Shown: positions 38,078 through 47,748 of the stretch, piece by piece
Position numbering within the stretch: the first letter of the stretch is position 1
Layout: each line of letters starts with the position of its first letter
Assembly (NCBI GenBank): GCA_903824665.1
Contig: CAIJXT010000001.1
Coordinates: 1-64,000, forward strand
Direction of reading: 5' to 3'
From: an uncultured Bacteroidota bacterium
Lineage (GTDB): Bacteria; Bacteroidota; Bacteroidia; Chitinophagales; Chitinophagaceae
DNA: 64,000 nt
Notes under the pieces: model-generated
The model's database searches: none
Seen by the model: only the letters and a program-made list of their open reading frames with translations
What the model was told of the DNA's origin: nothing
Position numbers and translations under genes: made by a program

Positions 38078-38569
38078 CTACAGTTTCTGTATTCTGCTGA
38101 TCAGCGATGTGGTAGAGTACCCCTCTACAAACGGTACAATGTGTACCTCGCCACCCTGCTGCTGCACAAAGTCGGCTCCCACTATTTTATCAATAGTATA
38201 GTCTCCGCCTTTCACCAGCACATCCGGTTTTACCAGTTTTATCAGTTCTTCCGGCGTATCTTCATCAAAAAGGCATACCCCATCAGTACACAGCAGCGAA
38301 GCCACCTGAAACGCGCGGTCCTGCTGATGAGTTACCGGTCGTGAGGGGCCTTTCAACCGGTGTACCGATTCATCTGTATTAATGCCAACGATGAGGATAT
38401 TACCCAGACTGGCCGCCCTGGCCAGGAGGTCCAGATGTCCATGGTGCAGTATGTCGAAGCAACCATTGGTAAAAACGATCTTTTTACCCAGCACACGCCA
38501 GCCATTGCACTCCCGCACAAGGTCTTCGCGGCTGAATATCTTATGCTGTATCCACTGAAGTTTGTCCAT
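38078..38569 (-). CDS. rfaE2: D-glycero-beta-D-manno-heptose 1-phosphate adenylyltransferase
   Basis: A 163-residue single-domain nucleotidyltransferase starting at ATG 38569 (MDKLQWIQHKIFSREDLV). The core FTNGCFDILHHGHLDLLARA near residue 30 contains the H-x-G-H motif of the cytidylyltransferase fold, GINTDESVHRLKGPSRP near 65 matches RfaE2/HldE C-terminal domains, and VEGYSTTSLI near the end is the usual ISxT-like motif. It activates heptose for lipopolysaccharide core. The kinase partner is not adjacent. Its first 29 bp overlap the end of the flippase-like gene, so the two are coupled. Confidence 0.93.
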   Translation of the reverse strand: MDKLQWIQHKIFSREDLVRECNGWRVLGKKIVFTNGCFDILHHGHLDLLARAASLGNILIVGINTDESVHRLKGPSRPVTHQQDRAFQVASLLCTDGVCLFDEDTPEELIKLVKPDVLVKGGDYTIDKIVGADFVQQQGGEVHIVPFVEGYSTTSLISRIQKL

Positions 38570-39548
38570 TCTTTTTCTTGTTGTACGGGTGTATTGCCAG
38601 CAACGACACAAGACCCAGTACTATGATTACTGCAGTTTGTGCAAGCCATGCGATCCATCCGAAAGCCTGTGCCGGTACAATATCAACATTGTAGGCTACC
38701 AGCATCTGTGCTACCAGCAATGTATACAGGCCAATACCGCCTGGTGTAACGATCATGCCCAGGCTACCATATACCAGCACTATAAGTGCTGTACTCATAG
38801 ACAGATGTGCAGTCTCTGGCAGGCAGCGGAAGCCGATATACAATTGCAACAGGTACATAAACCATATGAGGCAGGTATATCCCAGAAACTGCCAGCGTTT
38901 CTTCATATGTATTATGGAGAAAATGCCATGCATCAGTTCTTTTACAAACTTGCCTATCTTGGTTTCTTTGTGTCTGCGATACAGCATTACCGCAACCGGT
39001 ATCATGATCAGTCCTGCCACTGCAAGTATAAGCAGCAGCATTTTACTGCTTTCAAATTTGGAATGTAGTGCTCCTGTAATCGAGTTTACATATTCGCTTA
39101 CAAACTGCATCTGCAGAGCAAAGGCCAAAACCGCTATCACGCCCAGGCTCACCATGTCAAACGCCCGCTCGGCTACAATGGTACCGATCATTTTGTGTGC
39201 AGGCATCTTTTCATATCGGGCCAGTACGGTGCACTTGGCTACCTCGCCGGCCCTTGGCAATGCCAGATTGGCTATATACCCGATAAGAACTGCGAATGTA
39301 GTATTGGTAAGCGATGGCTTTAGCTCTACGGTCTCCAGCAGATACCGCCAGCGCACAGCCCTGAAAAAGTGGGAAAAGAAACCTATGATGAAAACCGGCA
39401 ACAGGTACCAGATATTTGCATTCGTTATCGCATCTGCCAGCTCTGCCTTCTTGCTGGCATCAAGCTGATGCAACATGTGGTAAATGATCCATACCCCCAA
39501 CCCAAGAAACAGAATATATTGTAATATGGTCAGGATGGTTTTCCTCAT
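38541..39548 (-). CDS. Lysylphosphatidylglycerol synthase TM-region/UPF0104 family membrane protein
   Basis: A 335-residue protein with about eight membrane helices. The segments FFSHFFRAVRWRYLLE near residue 59 and IGYIANLALPRAGEVAKCTVLARYE near 92 are the family signature shared with the flippase half of MprF and with AglD-like proteins. It probably moves or orients a lipid-linked substrate. It sits between panD and rfaE2, and the overlap with the heptose enzyme gene hints at an envelope-glycolipid role. Substrate unknown. Confidence 0.88.
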   Translation of the reverse strand: MRKTILTILQYILFLGLGVWIIYHMLHQLDASKKAELADAITNANIWYLLPVFIIGFFSHFFRAVRWRYLLETVELKPSLTNTTFAVLIGYIANLALPRAGEVAKCTVLARYEKMPAHKMIGTIVAERAFDMVSLGVIAVLAFALQMQFVSEYVNSITGALHSKFESSKMLLLILAVAGLIMIPVAVMLYRRHKETKIGKFVKELMHGIFSIIHMKKRWQFLGYTCLIWFMYLLQLYIGFRCLPETAHLSMSTALIVLVYGSLGMIVTPGGIGLYTLLVAQMLVAYNVDIVPAQAFGWIAWLAQTAVIIVLGLVSLLAIHPYNKKKNGQTSVDTA

Positions 39549-39618
39549 AGGTATTAAAGATAGTAAGAACCTTGTTTAAATAATACTAAATGTCGATTAC
39601 CTATTGCAGCACCTGCGC

Positions 39619-39963
39619 CTACAGTGTGTTATCTTCCTTCGGGAAAATGATCGTTGGCTTGTGCGCTTTGGCAGCTTCAAACTCCATAGTGCAGTAAGAA
39701 ATAATGATTACAGTATCTCCCGGATTGATCCTGCGGGCAGCAGGTCCGTTCATACAGATCATACCCGAGCCCCGGATACCCCGGATAACATAGGTTTCGA
39801 GCCGCTCACCATTGTCAATGTCCAGTACCTGTACCTTCTCATTTTCTATGATGTTAGCGGCCTCCATAAGGTCCTCATCTATGGTGATACTACCGATATA
39901 ATGAAGATTTGCTTCGGTAATTTTTACCCTATGGATTTTAGATTTTAGTATTTCTATCTGCAT
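39619..39963 (-). CDS. panD: Aspartate 1-decarboxylase
   Basis: A 114-residue pyruvoyl enzyme that makes beta-alanine for pantothenate and CoA. ATG 39963 gives [16 protein letters not shown], the usual start. The self-cleavage site is YIGSITID, with Gly23-Ser24 as the bond that yields the pyruvoyl group. [19 protein letters not shown] near residue 72 is conserved. It is the first gene of a probable operon with the flippase-like protein and rfaE2. Confidence 0.97.
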   Translation of the reverse strand: MQIEILKSKIHRVKITEANLHYIGSITIDEDLMEAANIIENEKVQVLDIDNGERLETYVIRGIRGSGMICMNGPAARRINPGDTVIIISYCTMEFEAAKAHKPTIIFPKEDNTL

Positions 39964-40240
39964 AGCGGCGCAAAGGTAGGTAAAAAGCATCGGGTAAATC
40001 CCATACTCGCCACACCGTTTTCAGCTGATTTATACCTATTTAACCTTTATCTGTGATTTCGGCTGCCGTTTTGCTGTTCTCATAACTTCAATTTCATGGA
40101 GGCAAACGACCATACTACAAGCTGTTTGCAACCGGCATTACGACAAATATCTATTCGAAAAGATGCCGGACTGTGCTTATCCCGGGACTAAACAGAACCA
40201 AACAAAATGTCATTTGGCTGTATTGGCACCCAAAAAATCT

Positions 40241-42613
40241 TTAAAACGTATACCGGAACAGTGGTACCGGGAAAAAGCCCTGCTGATAGTTATTAACGAT
40301 CTTATTGGTGCGGCGGTCGTAGCTCTGGTTAAAAATGTTTTTGTTGTTGGTGATGTTCTGCAGATCCAGAGAAAACTCCATCGTGCTCTTCCTGAATTCT
40401 TTGCGGTAGGCAATCTTGAAGTCGGTACGGAAATAGTCGCTCTGTTTCTGTGAGTAGGCCAGCGATGTCTGGTATACTGCCGTTCCCACATATTGCGATG
40501 CCGCCAGATCCAGTGGGGTCAGGTACCTGCCGCCTATTGTCGTGGTTTTTATATTCAGCGCCAGCACACTTCCTTTACGCCCAACCTTAAACTCCTTTCC
40601 TGCCAGTACATTCAGCACATGCCCGGTATTGAATGCCGTATTGCGCTCCACACCATCGCTGCCCTTGTATCGGGAGTTGATGAGCGATCCGGTGACCAGA
40701 AAATAAAAACCCTTGTTCAGAAAATGCTCTACCGTAAGCTCTGCACCATAATTATACCCTGTACCCTTATTCACCAGACTGTCTTTATTATCTATACTGT
40801 AGTCGGCACCTGAGTTGAGTACCGAAAAAGAAGTAAGCGACGACTCTATCGGCACCTTCTGTAGCAACTGGTAGTAGCTTTCCACTTTCACCCGCATGTT
40901 TTTAGTCACATTCAGATCGTAGGAGGCGACAAAATGATTGCTCTGTGTGAAGCCCATGTTTTTGTTGGTCAGCGCCACTCCGGTAGCTGTTGGTGTCTGT
41001 ACAAAGTAGTTGTATACATTTTGTGCCTGGCTGTGCAGTCCATAACCTATGCTTACTGCATTGCGCGGATTGAAAGAATACCTGAAACCCGCACGTGGCT
41101 CTGCAGCAAAACTGCCGTTTAGCTCCAGGTACTGAAAATGCATGCCACCAACAAATGAAAAGTCATTGCTGAAACGGTGTTTCCACTGCACAAACCCCTG
41201 CTCCAGTCCCATACTGCCTTCCTGATCTGTATACACACGGGTAGGTGCGGCCGGGTACATGCGCTTGTATGCCACATTAAAACTAATGCGCTCATACGTA
41301 AGACCCGCCTGCAGATTATTGCGCGCATTGAACTTATGCAGGTACACCCATTGCAGAGACAACTTGCCGGTGATGAAATCGGCCAGCTCGCTAGGGTATT
41401 TGCTGTTATCCGCCTGACTTATAGAATCGTTGGTGTAATGCTGATTGGTGGTAGAGTATCCGGCAATCAGTTTTGTAGATGTTTTTTCGGTGAGCTGATG
41501 TTCGAAAGTAACCCCTGTTATGGTCGTTGTAAACTGCGACTTCTGATCAGAGAACGGATTTCCGCCATAAAGATCGGGCTTGGTGGTATCTATGTCCTTA
41601 CCCAGAAAATCGGCCTTGCTCTTGCCGGCGATGCCAAATACGGTCAGCTTGCTTTTCTTACCCAGATCCGACATCACTTTGTAGTTCAAATCCTGATATA
41701 TCGGCACAGCCGTACCTGTACCCAGGTTAAGCCCCAGCTCTTTAAATACACCCAGTGTACTATACCGGTAATTGATCAGGTAAGAAGTTTTTTTGTTCTT
41801 ACCTATTGGCCCCTCTGCACCGCCTTCAAAACCATTGAAACCCACCTGCGCCACATATTCTCCTTTATCGCGGTTGCCATTACGCAGCTTTATATCAAAT
41901 GCACCTGCCAGGGCATTGCCATACTGAGCCGGGAACGCGCCGGTCAGGAAATCGGACTTGGCAATATTGTTATTGTTGAGCATGCTCACCGGGCCGCCGG
42001 TGCTGGTAAGTGTGCCAAAGTGATTGGGGTTCGGAGTATTTAGTCCTTCTATTTGCCACAACATACCGGTAGGTGAGTTGCCGCGCACTACTATATCGTT
42101 GCGGCTATCATTGCCTGCCACTATACCTGCAAAGTTGGCCGCCATTCTCGAAGGGTCGCCCAATGCTCCTGCATAGCGCTTTGTCTCATCTACATTGAAC
42201 GAGCGCGCACTGATCAACGCCATATCATTTATGGTTCGGTTCTTATCCTTGCTTCGGTCATAGCTGATGGTCACCTCTTTCAGGTTGTGTACGGCTTCCT
42301 GCATGGCTATATCAAGGTTCACTTCTTTGCCGGCTGTTACCACGATGTCATTAAGCACCTTCTCCTCGTAAGAAATGTAGCTTACCTTTAGTGAGCGCCT
42401 ACCTATCATTACGCTATCTATCCGGAAACGGCCATTGTTGTCGGTGACGGCTCCCCGCAGCGGATCGCTGTTCAGCACGGTCACTGCCACCCCTTCCAGT
42501 GGTGCACGCGATGCCTCGTCGTATATGTATCCCGTAATGCTTTGTGTCTGTTGCTGTGCACCTGCAAATATTGAAAACAGAATTGCAATAATCAGTACCA
42601 GTGTTGCTTTCAT
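40241..42613 (-). CDS. TonB-dependent receptor with carboxypeptidase-regulatory-like N-terminus
   Basis: A 790-residue outer-membrane transporter. Signal peptide MKATLVLIIAILFSIFAGAQ; then a carboxypeptidase-regulatory-like domain (about residues 24-105, SITGYIYDEASRAPLEGVAV, DNNGRFRIDSV); then a plug domain (about 115-230, with FAGIVAGNDSRNDIVVRGNSPTGM reduced to its core NDIVVRGNSP); then a 22-strand type barrel ending in an aromatic residue (PVPLFRYTF). No SusD-like gene is adjacent, so this is not a SusC/SusD pair; it may import a siderophore, cobalamin or a peptide. Divergent or isolated on both sides. Confidence 0.92.
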   Translation of the reverse strand: MKATLVLIIAILFSIFAGAQQQTQSITGYIYDEASRAPLEGVAVTVLNSDPLRGAVTDNNGRFRIDSVMIGRRSLKVSYISYEEKVLNDIVVTAGKEVNLDIAMQEAVHNLKEVTISYDRSKDKNRTINDMALISARSFNVDETKRYAGALGDPSRMAANFAGIVAGNDSRNDIVVRGNSPTGMLWQIEGLNTPNPNHFGTLTSTGGPVSMLNNNNIAKSDFLTGAFPAQYGNALAGAFDIKLRNGNRDKGEYVAQVGFNGFEGGAEGPIGKNKKTSYLINYRYSTLGVFKELGLNLGTGTAVPIYQDLNYKVMSDLGKKSKLTVFGIAGKSKADFLGKDIDTTKPDLYGGNPFSDQKSQFTTTITGVTFEHQLTEKTSTKLIAGYSTTNQHYTNDSISQADNSKYPSELADFITGKLSLQWVYLHKFNARNNLQAGLTYERISFNVAYKRMYPAAPTRVYTDQEGSMGLEQGFVQWKHRFSNDFSFVGGMHFQYLELNGSFAAEPRAGFRYSFNPRNAVSIGYGLHSQAQNVYNYFVQTPTATGVALTNKNMGFTQSNHFVASYDLNVTKNMRVKVESYYQLLQKVPIESSLTSFSVLNSGADYSIDNKDSLVNKGTGYNYGAELTVEHFLNKGFYFLVTGSLINSRYKGSDGVERNTAFNTGHVLNVLAGKEFKVGRKGSVLALNIKTTTIGGRYLTPLDLAASQYVGTAVYQTSLAYSQKQSDYFRTDFKIAYRKEFRKSTMEFSLDLQNITNNKNIFNQSYDRRTNKIVNNYQQGFFPVPLFRYTF

Positions 42614-42766
42614 GATCGTATGGAATGAGACCGCAAATTTCACAACATCTTCCCGTCTTTCCATTAACCCAAATCAAGAAAATTGTCCAATTGCGTTTTC
42701 TTAACCCGGATCAATATTCGAGACTGCGCACCCGTTCCGGCCACGCCTGCTCCGTTTTGATCTGCA

Positions 42767-43384
42767 CTAAACCAGTTCGGGCCTTTTTGTTTTCGATACG
42801 GCCCGGGCTTTTATCCGGCTCAGGGCCTCAGGGGTGATGCCCAGGTAGGAGGCGATCATGTATTGCGGTACCCGCTGCAGCAGCCACGGGCTTTCGGCAA
42901 TCAGGTTGTTGTACTGCGTTTCTATAGGCTCTCCTACCTGCGCCCCGGTGCGTTTGCAAACGTCAATAAAAAGCTCTTCTGCTATTAGCCTTCCCAGCAG
43001 GTTGGCCTCCGGCACCTTGCAGTATATCATCTGCAAGTCGTCGTAGCTGGTCTCTATCACTTCGGTATCCTCCAATGCCTGTATTGATGTAAGTGATGGC
43101 TCGCGCAACAGAAAACTGCGGTAGTCGGCGGTATAGTCACCCTCCCTAAAAAACTCAGTCAGCTTATCTCTGCCATCGGCAGTTGTAGTATACATCCGCA
43201 GCAACCCTTTGTTGATAAAAGAGACATTGTTGCACACCGCACCCTGGCGCTGCAACAATTCACCCTTCTTCAGCGTACGCACGGAAAGTACACTCTCGCA
43301 AACCTGCCATCCGCTTTCGGTAAGGTTGGGTACGATCTGGCTATAAAACGCCTTAAGCCTGCTGAACTGTGCTCGTGTTTCCAT
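42767..43384 (-). CDS. Crp/Fnr family transcriptional regulator
   Basis: A 205-residue protein with an N-terminal cyclic-nucleotide-binding fold (about residues 30-115, including LKKGELLQRQGAVCNNVSFI and GLLRMYTT) and a C-terminal helix-turn-helix (about 155-195, ending YMIASYLGITPEALSRIKARA). There is no FNR cysteine cluster, so the ligand is not an iron-sulfur centre, and no clear cAMP-binding RxS motif, as is common for this Bacteroidota group. Targets cannot be predicted; the neighbouring TonB receptor is a candidate only by proximity. Confidence 0.92.
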   Translation of the reverse strand: METRAQFSRLKAFYSQIVPNLTESGWQVCESVLSVRTLKKGELLQRQGAVCNNVSFINKGLLRMYTTTADGRDKLTEFFREGDYTADYRSFLLREPSLTSIQALEDTEVIETSYDDLQMIYCKVPEANLLGRLIAEELFIDVCKRTGAQVGEPIETQYNNLIAESPWLLQRVPQYMIASYLGITPEALSRIKARAVSKTKRPELV

Positions 43385-43433
43385 ATATCTTCTGTAAAGA
43401 TATGGAAGAATATTACGCAGGCAGACAATGTCC

Positions 43434-44198
43434 CTATTTGAAATAGGCGGTATATTTTACACCAATGGACAGAAAACGCATTTCTGCACCCTTCACTGCG
43501 GCTATATTGTTGACAGAGTATCCCACGTATGGCCCCAGTAAAGCATGTGCCATCTCGCCTCTGTACTTGTAGTCGAAGCTGAATCCAAAGCTGGCATTAG
43601 GCTCTATCCAGATTTTGGTAAACTCACCTATCGGTGCATAGCGGTCTGGCTTTGCCGATACGTTATAGTTCAGGTTCATGCCCGCCTGTACATAGTACCC
43701 CACCCGGCTCAGATTGTTCACATAGTAGTACGAAAACGGCAGTGACAATACGGTGAATTTACTTTCGGTGTTTCTTTCCGTACCGGCCTGATCATATTTC
43801 CCTTTGGCATTAATGCCGCCTATCGCCAGTGCCAGTGTCAGAAAATAACCACGATTGTCGTCATAGGCCTGCCCGAAACGGAAACGGACACCAATATCAA
43901 AACGAAAAGGTGTACCTCCACCCGAGAAATCGATAGTATCAGTCTTCGCGGTTACTGTTCCGTGCCCCACCTGAATGCCGCCGTATAATGGGTTTACCCT
44001 GGCCGGACCGGAGTAGGGCATCTTAAGCATGGTTGCGCTTGGCGGGACCTCATTGGCTGGTGGTGTTGCAGGCAATGTATATTCTGCAGGAATACTGTTG
44101 TCGTCATAGCTTGCTGGTGTAGCAGTTAAACCGGGCTGCTGCGCATAGGCGGTGTTGAGTACCAGTAATGGTACGATGGGTAAGTATCTGAATTTCAT
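43434..44198 (-). CDS. Putative outer-membrane beta-barrel protein
   Basis: A 254-residue protein starting at ATG 44198 with signal peptide MKFRYLPIVPLLVLNTAYAQ. Residues 20-70 are a proline- and alanine-rich linker; the rest is strand-rich (FRFDIGVRFRFGQ, YFLTLALAIGG, FSYYYVN, YYVQAGMNLNYNV, FGFSFDYKYRG) and ends in LSIGVKYTAYFK, a terminal aromatic strand. This is the look of a small porin-like or structural barrel. No specific function. Divergent from radA. Confidence 0.75.
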   Translation of the reverse strand: MKFRYLPIVPLLVLNTAYAQQPGLTATPASYDDNSIPAEYTLPATPPANEVPPSATMLKMPYSGPARVNPLYGGIQVGHGTVTAKTDTIDFSGGGTPFRFDIGVRFRFGQAYDDNRGYFLTLALAIGGINAKGKYDQAGTERNTESKFTVLSLPFSYYYVNNLSRVGYYVQAGMNLNYNVSAKPDRYAPIGEFTKIWIEPNASFGFSFDYKYRGEMAHALLGPYVGYSVNNIAAVKGAEMRFLSIGVKYTAYFK

Positions 44199-44305
44199 AA
44201 GGGTATTTGGTGTTAAATATATGAACCGCCTGCAACATTTAATAATCCCCGGCATTCGTTCTAAAACAAAGTTTTGTCAGTAGCCATTTTTGGTGTGTCT
44301 TGGTT

Positions 44306-44313
44306 TACTTTTG
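44306..44313 (+). promoter_or_regulatory. Probable promoter -7 element of radA
   Basis: TACTTTTG, an exact match to TAnnTTTG, 36 bp before the radA start codon. TTG trinucleotides lie upstream at non-ideal distances. Confidence 0.45.
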
Positions 44314-44349
44314 CCATATCTGTTACGTTCCATTCCCCTCCGGATACTT

Positions 44350-45726
44350 ATGGCCAAAATAAAATCAGCTTTCTTCTGCCAGCAATGTGGCTATGAAACA
44401 CCCAAGTGGACCGGCAAATGTCCATCCTGCGGGTCATGGAACTCGTTTGTGGAAGAAGTGATACAGCGCGACGAAAAACAGAAGCCTGAAGCCATGAGCT
44501 GGGACGAGGGTGCAGCAAAAGAACAACGCAAAGCGCACAAGCTCGATGAGGTGGTACAGGTGCAGCAGCCACGTATGCTGGCACCAGATACCGAACTCAA
44601 CCGTGTGCTGGGCGGCGGCATGGTACCAGGATCGGTAATACTCATTGCCGGCGACCCGGGTATAGGTAAGAGTACGCTGTTTCTGCAATGCGCCCTTCAA
44701 TGGAAAAACATCACAACACTTTATGTGTCGGGCGAAGAAAGTGAGCAACAGATAAAATTGCGCGCCGACCGCATTGGTATCACGAACAACAACCTGTATC
44801 TGCTCACTGCCACAGATACCACCACACTGTTCAACGAAGTAAAAAAGATACGGCCTCAACTACTCATCATCGATTCTATCCAGACGCTGGAGTCTCCGTA
44901 TGTAGAGTCGGCAGCGGGCAGTGTGTCGCAGGTGCGCGAATGCGCGGCCGAGTTGCAACGCTTTGCCAAGTCTACCAACATACCTGTTTGTATCATTGGG
45001 CACATCACCAAGGACGGCGCCATTGCAGGCCCCAAGGTGCTGGAACATATGGTAGATACGGTGCTGCAGTTTGAGGGTGACCGCCACTATGCCTACCGCA
45101 TATTACGTACACTCAAAAACCGCTTTGGCTCAACCGCCGAGCTCGGCATTTACGAAATGGTGCAGTCGGGCATGAGGCCGGTGTCCAACCCGTCAGAGAT
45201 ACTGCTGTCTCAGCACGATGAGCCCCTGAGCGGCATAGCCATTGCTGCAACCATGGAGGCCTCGCGCCCGCTCATGATAGAGGTCCAGGCATTGGTGACG
45301 CAAGCGGTATATGGCACACCCCAGCGCACGGTCAGCGGCTTCGACCTGCGCAGGCTACAACTGCTGCTGGCTGTACTCGAAAAACGAGGTGGGTTCCACT
45401 TTGGTGCCAAAGATGTATTTGTGAATATTGCAGGCGGATTAAAAATCGAAGACCCTTCTATAGAGCTGGCTGTGGTTTGCGCGTTGCTCTCGTCTTACGA
45501 AGACAAAACACTTCCATCGAATATTTGTCTGGTAGGCGAGATTGGCCTAAGTGGCGAGATTCGTGCCATCAACCGTATAGACCAGCGTATTGCCGAGGCC
45601 GACAAGCTGGGCATGGATGTGATCTTCATTCCCAAGGCCAATGCGAAGGGCCTGGATACCAAGAATTATAAGATTCAGATAAAAATGGTGAATAAGGTAG
45701 AAGACGTTTACAAAATGCTTTTCTGA
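44350..45726 (+). CDS. radA: DNA repair protein RadA
   Basis: A 458-residue RecA-like helicase that promotes branch migration in recombinational repair. ATG 44350 (MAKIKSAFFCQQCGYETPKW) gives the family start. A four-cysteine zinc finger is at residues 10-27 (CQQCG, CPSCG), the Walker A motif GDPGIGKST near residue 100, the RadA-specific KNRFG motif near residue 257 and a Lon-protease-like C-terminal domain over the last ~150 residues. It is a single gene, convergent with rsmI. Confidence 0.97.
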   Translation: MAKIKSAFFCQQCGYETPKWTGKCPSCGSWNSFVEEVIQRDEKQKPEAMSWDEGAAKEQRKAHKLDEVVQVQQPRMLAPDTELNRVLGGGMVPGSVILIAGDPGIGKSTLFLQCALQWKNITTLYVSGEESEQQIKLRADRIGITNNNLYLLTATDTTTLFNEVKKIRPQLLIIDSIQTLESPYVESAAGSVSQVRECAAELQRFAKSTNIPVCIIGHITKDGAIAGPKVLEHMVDTVLQFEGDRHYAYRILRTLKNRFGSTAELGIYEMVQSGMRPVSNPSEILLSQHDEPLSGIAIAATMEASRPLMIEVQALVTQAVYGTPQRTVSGFDLRRLQLLLAVLEKRGGFHFGAKDVFVNIAGGLKIEDPSIELAVVCALLSSYEDKTLPSNICLVGEIGLSGEIRAINRIDQRIAEADKLGMDVIFIPKANAKGLDTKNYKIQIKMVNKVEDVYKMLF

Positions 45727-45743
45727 GTAACTGCTGTTGGTAA

Positions 45744-46466
45744 CTATTCTTCTTCGTCCTCATCCTCTTCTTGCGCTTGTTTACCCTTACCCGGTTTGGC
45801 CGGCGCGCCTTCTATTACAATCACTATTTCACCCTTGGGTGGGTGCTTTTCGTAGTGCGCTGCCAGTGCGGCAAGCGTGTTTTTATTAGTCTCTTCAAAC
45901 ATCTTGGTGAGCTCGCGGCACACTGCGGCCTGGCGCTCTGCACCAAAATAAGTAGACAGCTCATTCAATGTTCTGATGAGGCGGTGCGGAGATTCGTAAA
46001 GTATGATCGTACGGGTCTCTGTCGCCAGCATTTTCAGCATGGTCTGGCGGCCTTTCTTCAACGGCAGGAAACCTTCAAAAGCAAACCGGCTCGCCGGCAG
46101 ACCCGACTGCACCAGCGCCGGCACAAACGCTGTGGCTCCCGGTAGGCACTCTACAATAATATTGTTGCGTACACACTCCCGCACCAGCAGAAAACCAGGG
46201 TCTGATATAGACGGGGTGCCTGCATCTGTAATCAGCGCAAATTTTTTACCGTCCAGAATCTGTTCTATAAGGTGGGGTAGTACTTTATGTTCGTTGTGTG
46301 CATGGTAGGGTGTCAGCGGCTTCTGAATACCGTAGTGCCGCAGCAGCACACCGCTTGTCCGGGTGTCTTCGCACAATATCACATCCGCATTGCGCAGTGT
46401 CTCCACCGCCCGGTAGGTTATGTCACCAAGGTTGCCAATCGGAGATGGTACTAAGTAAAGACGCAT
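45744..46466 (-). CDS. rsmI: 16S rRNA (cytidine(1402)-2'-O)-methyltransferase
   Basis: A 240-residue SAM-dependent methyltransferase of the tetrapyrrole methylase fold. Signatures: LYLVPSPIGNLGDITYRAVETL at the start (core PIGNLGDIT), CEDTRTSGVLL near residue 33, LITDAGTPSISDPG near residue 77 and LPGATAFVPALVQSGLP near 105. It modifies C1402 in the decoding centre of the small subunit. The C-terminal tail is a low-complexity Glu/Asp stretch. It is the last gene of a co-directional run prfA-pssA-purS-rsmI. Confidence 0.96.
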   Translation of the reverse strand: MRLYLVPSPIGNLGDITYRAVETLRNADVILCEDTRTSGVLLRHYGIQKPLTPYHAHNEHKVLPHLIEQILDGKKFALITDAGTPSISDPGFLLVRECVRNNIIVECLPGATAFVPALVQSGLPASRFAFEGFLPLKKGRQTMLKMLATETRTIILYESPHRLIRTLNELSTYFGAERQAAVCRELTKMFEETNKNTLAALAAHYEKHPPKGEIVIVIEGAPAKPGKGKQAQEEDEDEEE

Positions 46467-46565
46467 ATTCTGGTTTGAACTTACAAAGGGTAGGGGTGCA
46501 CTTCGCCATATTGCCTCAACGGTTACCGCAACAGCGCACCGCCAATTCCTAAAACCCGCCGGAGA

Positions 46566-46817
46566 TTACCCTTCTGTTACGGTGCAATCAAAAGATTCCA
46601 TTACCTGATTGGCCAGCAGTTTTTTGCAGGCTTCACGGGCTATGTTCTCCGCAGCTTCTTTTGTTGCCGCTTCGATATGCAGATTGATGTGCTTACCTAT
46701 ACGCACATCATTAACTCCGGAAAGACCCAGATTGTGCAGGCTGTTGCTCACCGCTTTACCCTGTGGATCCAGCAGTTCCTTGAGTGGCATTACATTTATA
46801 TGAGCTGTGTATTTCAT
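46566..46817 (-). CDS. purS: Phosphoribosylformylglycinamidine synthase subunit PurS
   Basis: An 83-residue protein (a second ATG one codon earlier is equally possible). The pattern YTAHINVMPLKELLDPQG, then SLHNLGLSGVNDVRIGKHI and a final MESFDCTVTE, matches PurS, the small subunit that lets glutaminase PurQ and synthetase PurL assemble. PurQ and PurL are not adjacent. It starts 43 bp behind pssA. Confidence 0.93.
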   Translation of the reverse strand: MKYTAHINVMPLKELLDPQGKAVSNSLHNLGLSGVNDVRIGKHINLHIEAATKEAAENIAREACKKLLANQVMESFDCTVTEG

Positions 46818-46863
46818 CATGGGTCAAAATTAGAAAGTATTTGGTAGTTCCTGAATAGTTTTT

Positions 46864-47658
46864 TTAGCTTGCTGCATCTGCTGGTACTGTGGGTTGGCGA
46901 TATACCAGCGACAAAACTATATACAGCAAAAAGGCAAACGGAATAGCTGCTACATGCAAAAACGGAATAGCCACCGCCGACAATACAATCAGTACCAGTT
47001 GTGGCCATGCCGATGCCATATTCCATTTCACCGGCATCAATTTTATAAAGCTGATCCGCGATACCATAAACCAGCACAGCAAACCAATCACCCCATACAA
47101 CACCCATTTGTTGTGCAGCATATTGCCCACACCCCAGGGGTTGTACCATGCCAGCAAAGGAAAGGATGCTACAAATATTCCCACAGCGGGTATGGGCATC
47201 CCGGTAAAAAACCCCTTATGTCCGCCACCGCTTACATTGAACCGCGCCAGACGCAGTGCACCAAAACATGCTATCAGAAAAGCAGGCGACATAGCCAGCA
47301 TACTGATGTCCATCGCATTTTTTTCGCTCATCAGCGCATCCCACAAAAACTTGTATAGAATCATCGACGGTGCTACACCAAAAGAAACCACGTCTGCCAG
47401 CGAATCCAGGTCCTTGCCAATGGGCGAATGTGCGTCCAGCACACGTGCCGCCAATCCATCAAGCACATCACATATACCCGCTATACCTATAAAAACGCTG
47501 GCGTAATAAATTTGCTCAGCACCATACACCCAGTTCCAGGTGGGCATTCCGCTGTCTATACGCATGCTGGTATACGGCTGCGCGGTGAGCACATAGGCAA
47601 TTGCTATGCATCCGCAAAACAGATTGGCCAGTGTCAGCAGGTTTGGAAGGTGCTTCAT
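46864..47658 (-). CDS. pssA: CDP-diacylglycerol--serine O-phosphatidyltransferase
   Basis: A 264-residue inner-membrane enzyme making phosphatidylserine, the precursor of phosphatidylethanolamine. The CDP-alcohol phosphatidyltransferase motif D-G-x2-A-R-x8-G-x3-D-x3-D is clear: DVLDGLAARVLDAHSPIG, then KDLDSLADVVSFG (residues about 64-95). Some eight hydrophobic segments span the rest. It lies 90 bp behind prfA and 43 bp before purS. Confidence 0.95.
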   Translation of the reverse strand: MKHLPNLLTLANLFCGCIAIAYVLTAQPYTSMRIDSGMPTWNWVYGAEQIYYASVFIGIAGICDVLDGLAARVLDAHSPIGKDLDSLADVVSFGVAPSMILYKFLWDALMSEKNAMDISMLAMSPAFLIACFGALRLARFNVSGGGHKGFFTGMPIPAVGIFVASFPLLAWYNPWGVGNMLHNKWVLYGVIGLLCWFMVSRISFIKLMPVKWNMASAWPQLVLIVLSAVAIPFLHVAAIPFAFLLYIVLSLVYRQPTVPADAAS

Positions 47659-47748
47659 GATGCGTCAAAAGTAATGATAATCGGGGAATGTGGACCGCCA
47701 TAACGATATGGCTATACATCCATCCCACTATACAGCCGTCCTGCGAAA

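Noticed and set aside
41177-42043. A 288-codon plus-strand frame opposite the TonB receptor
   Set aside because: Antisense to a clear receptor gene, with composition of a shadow frame.
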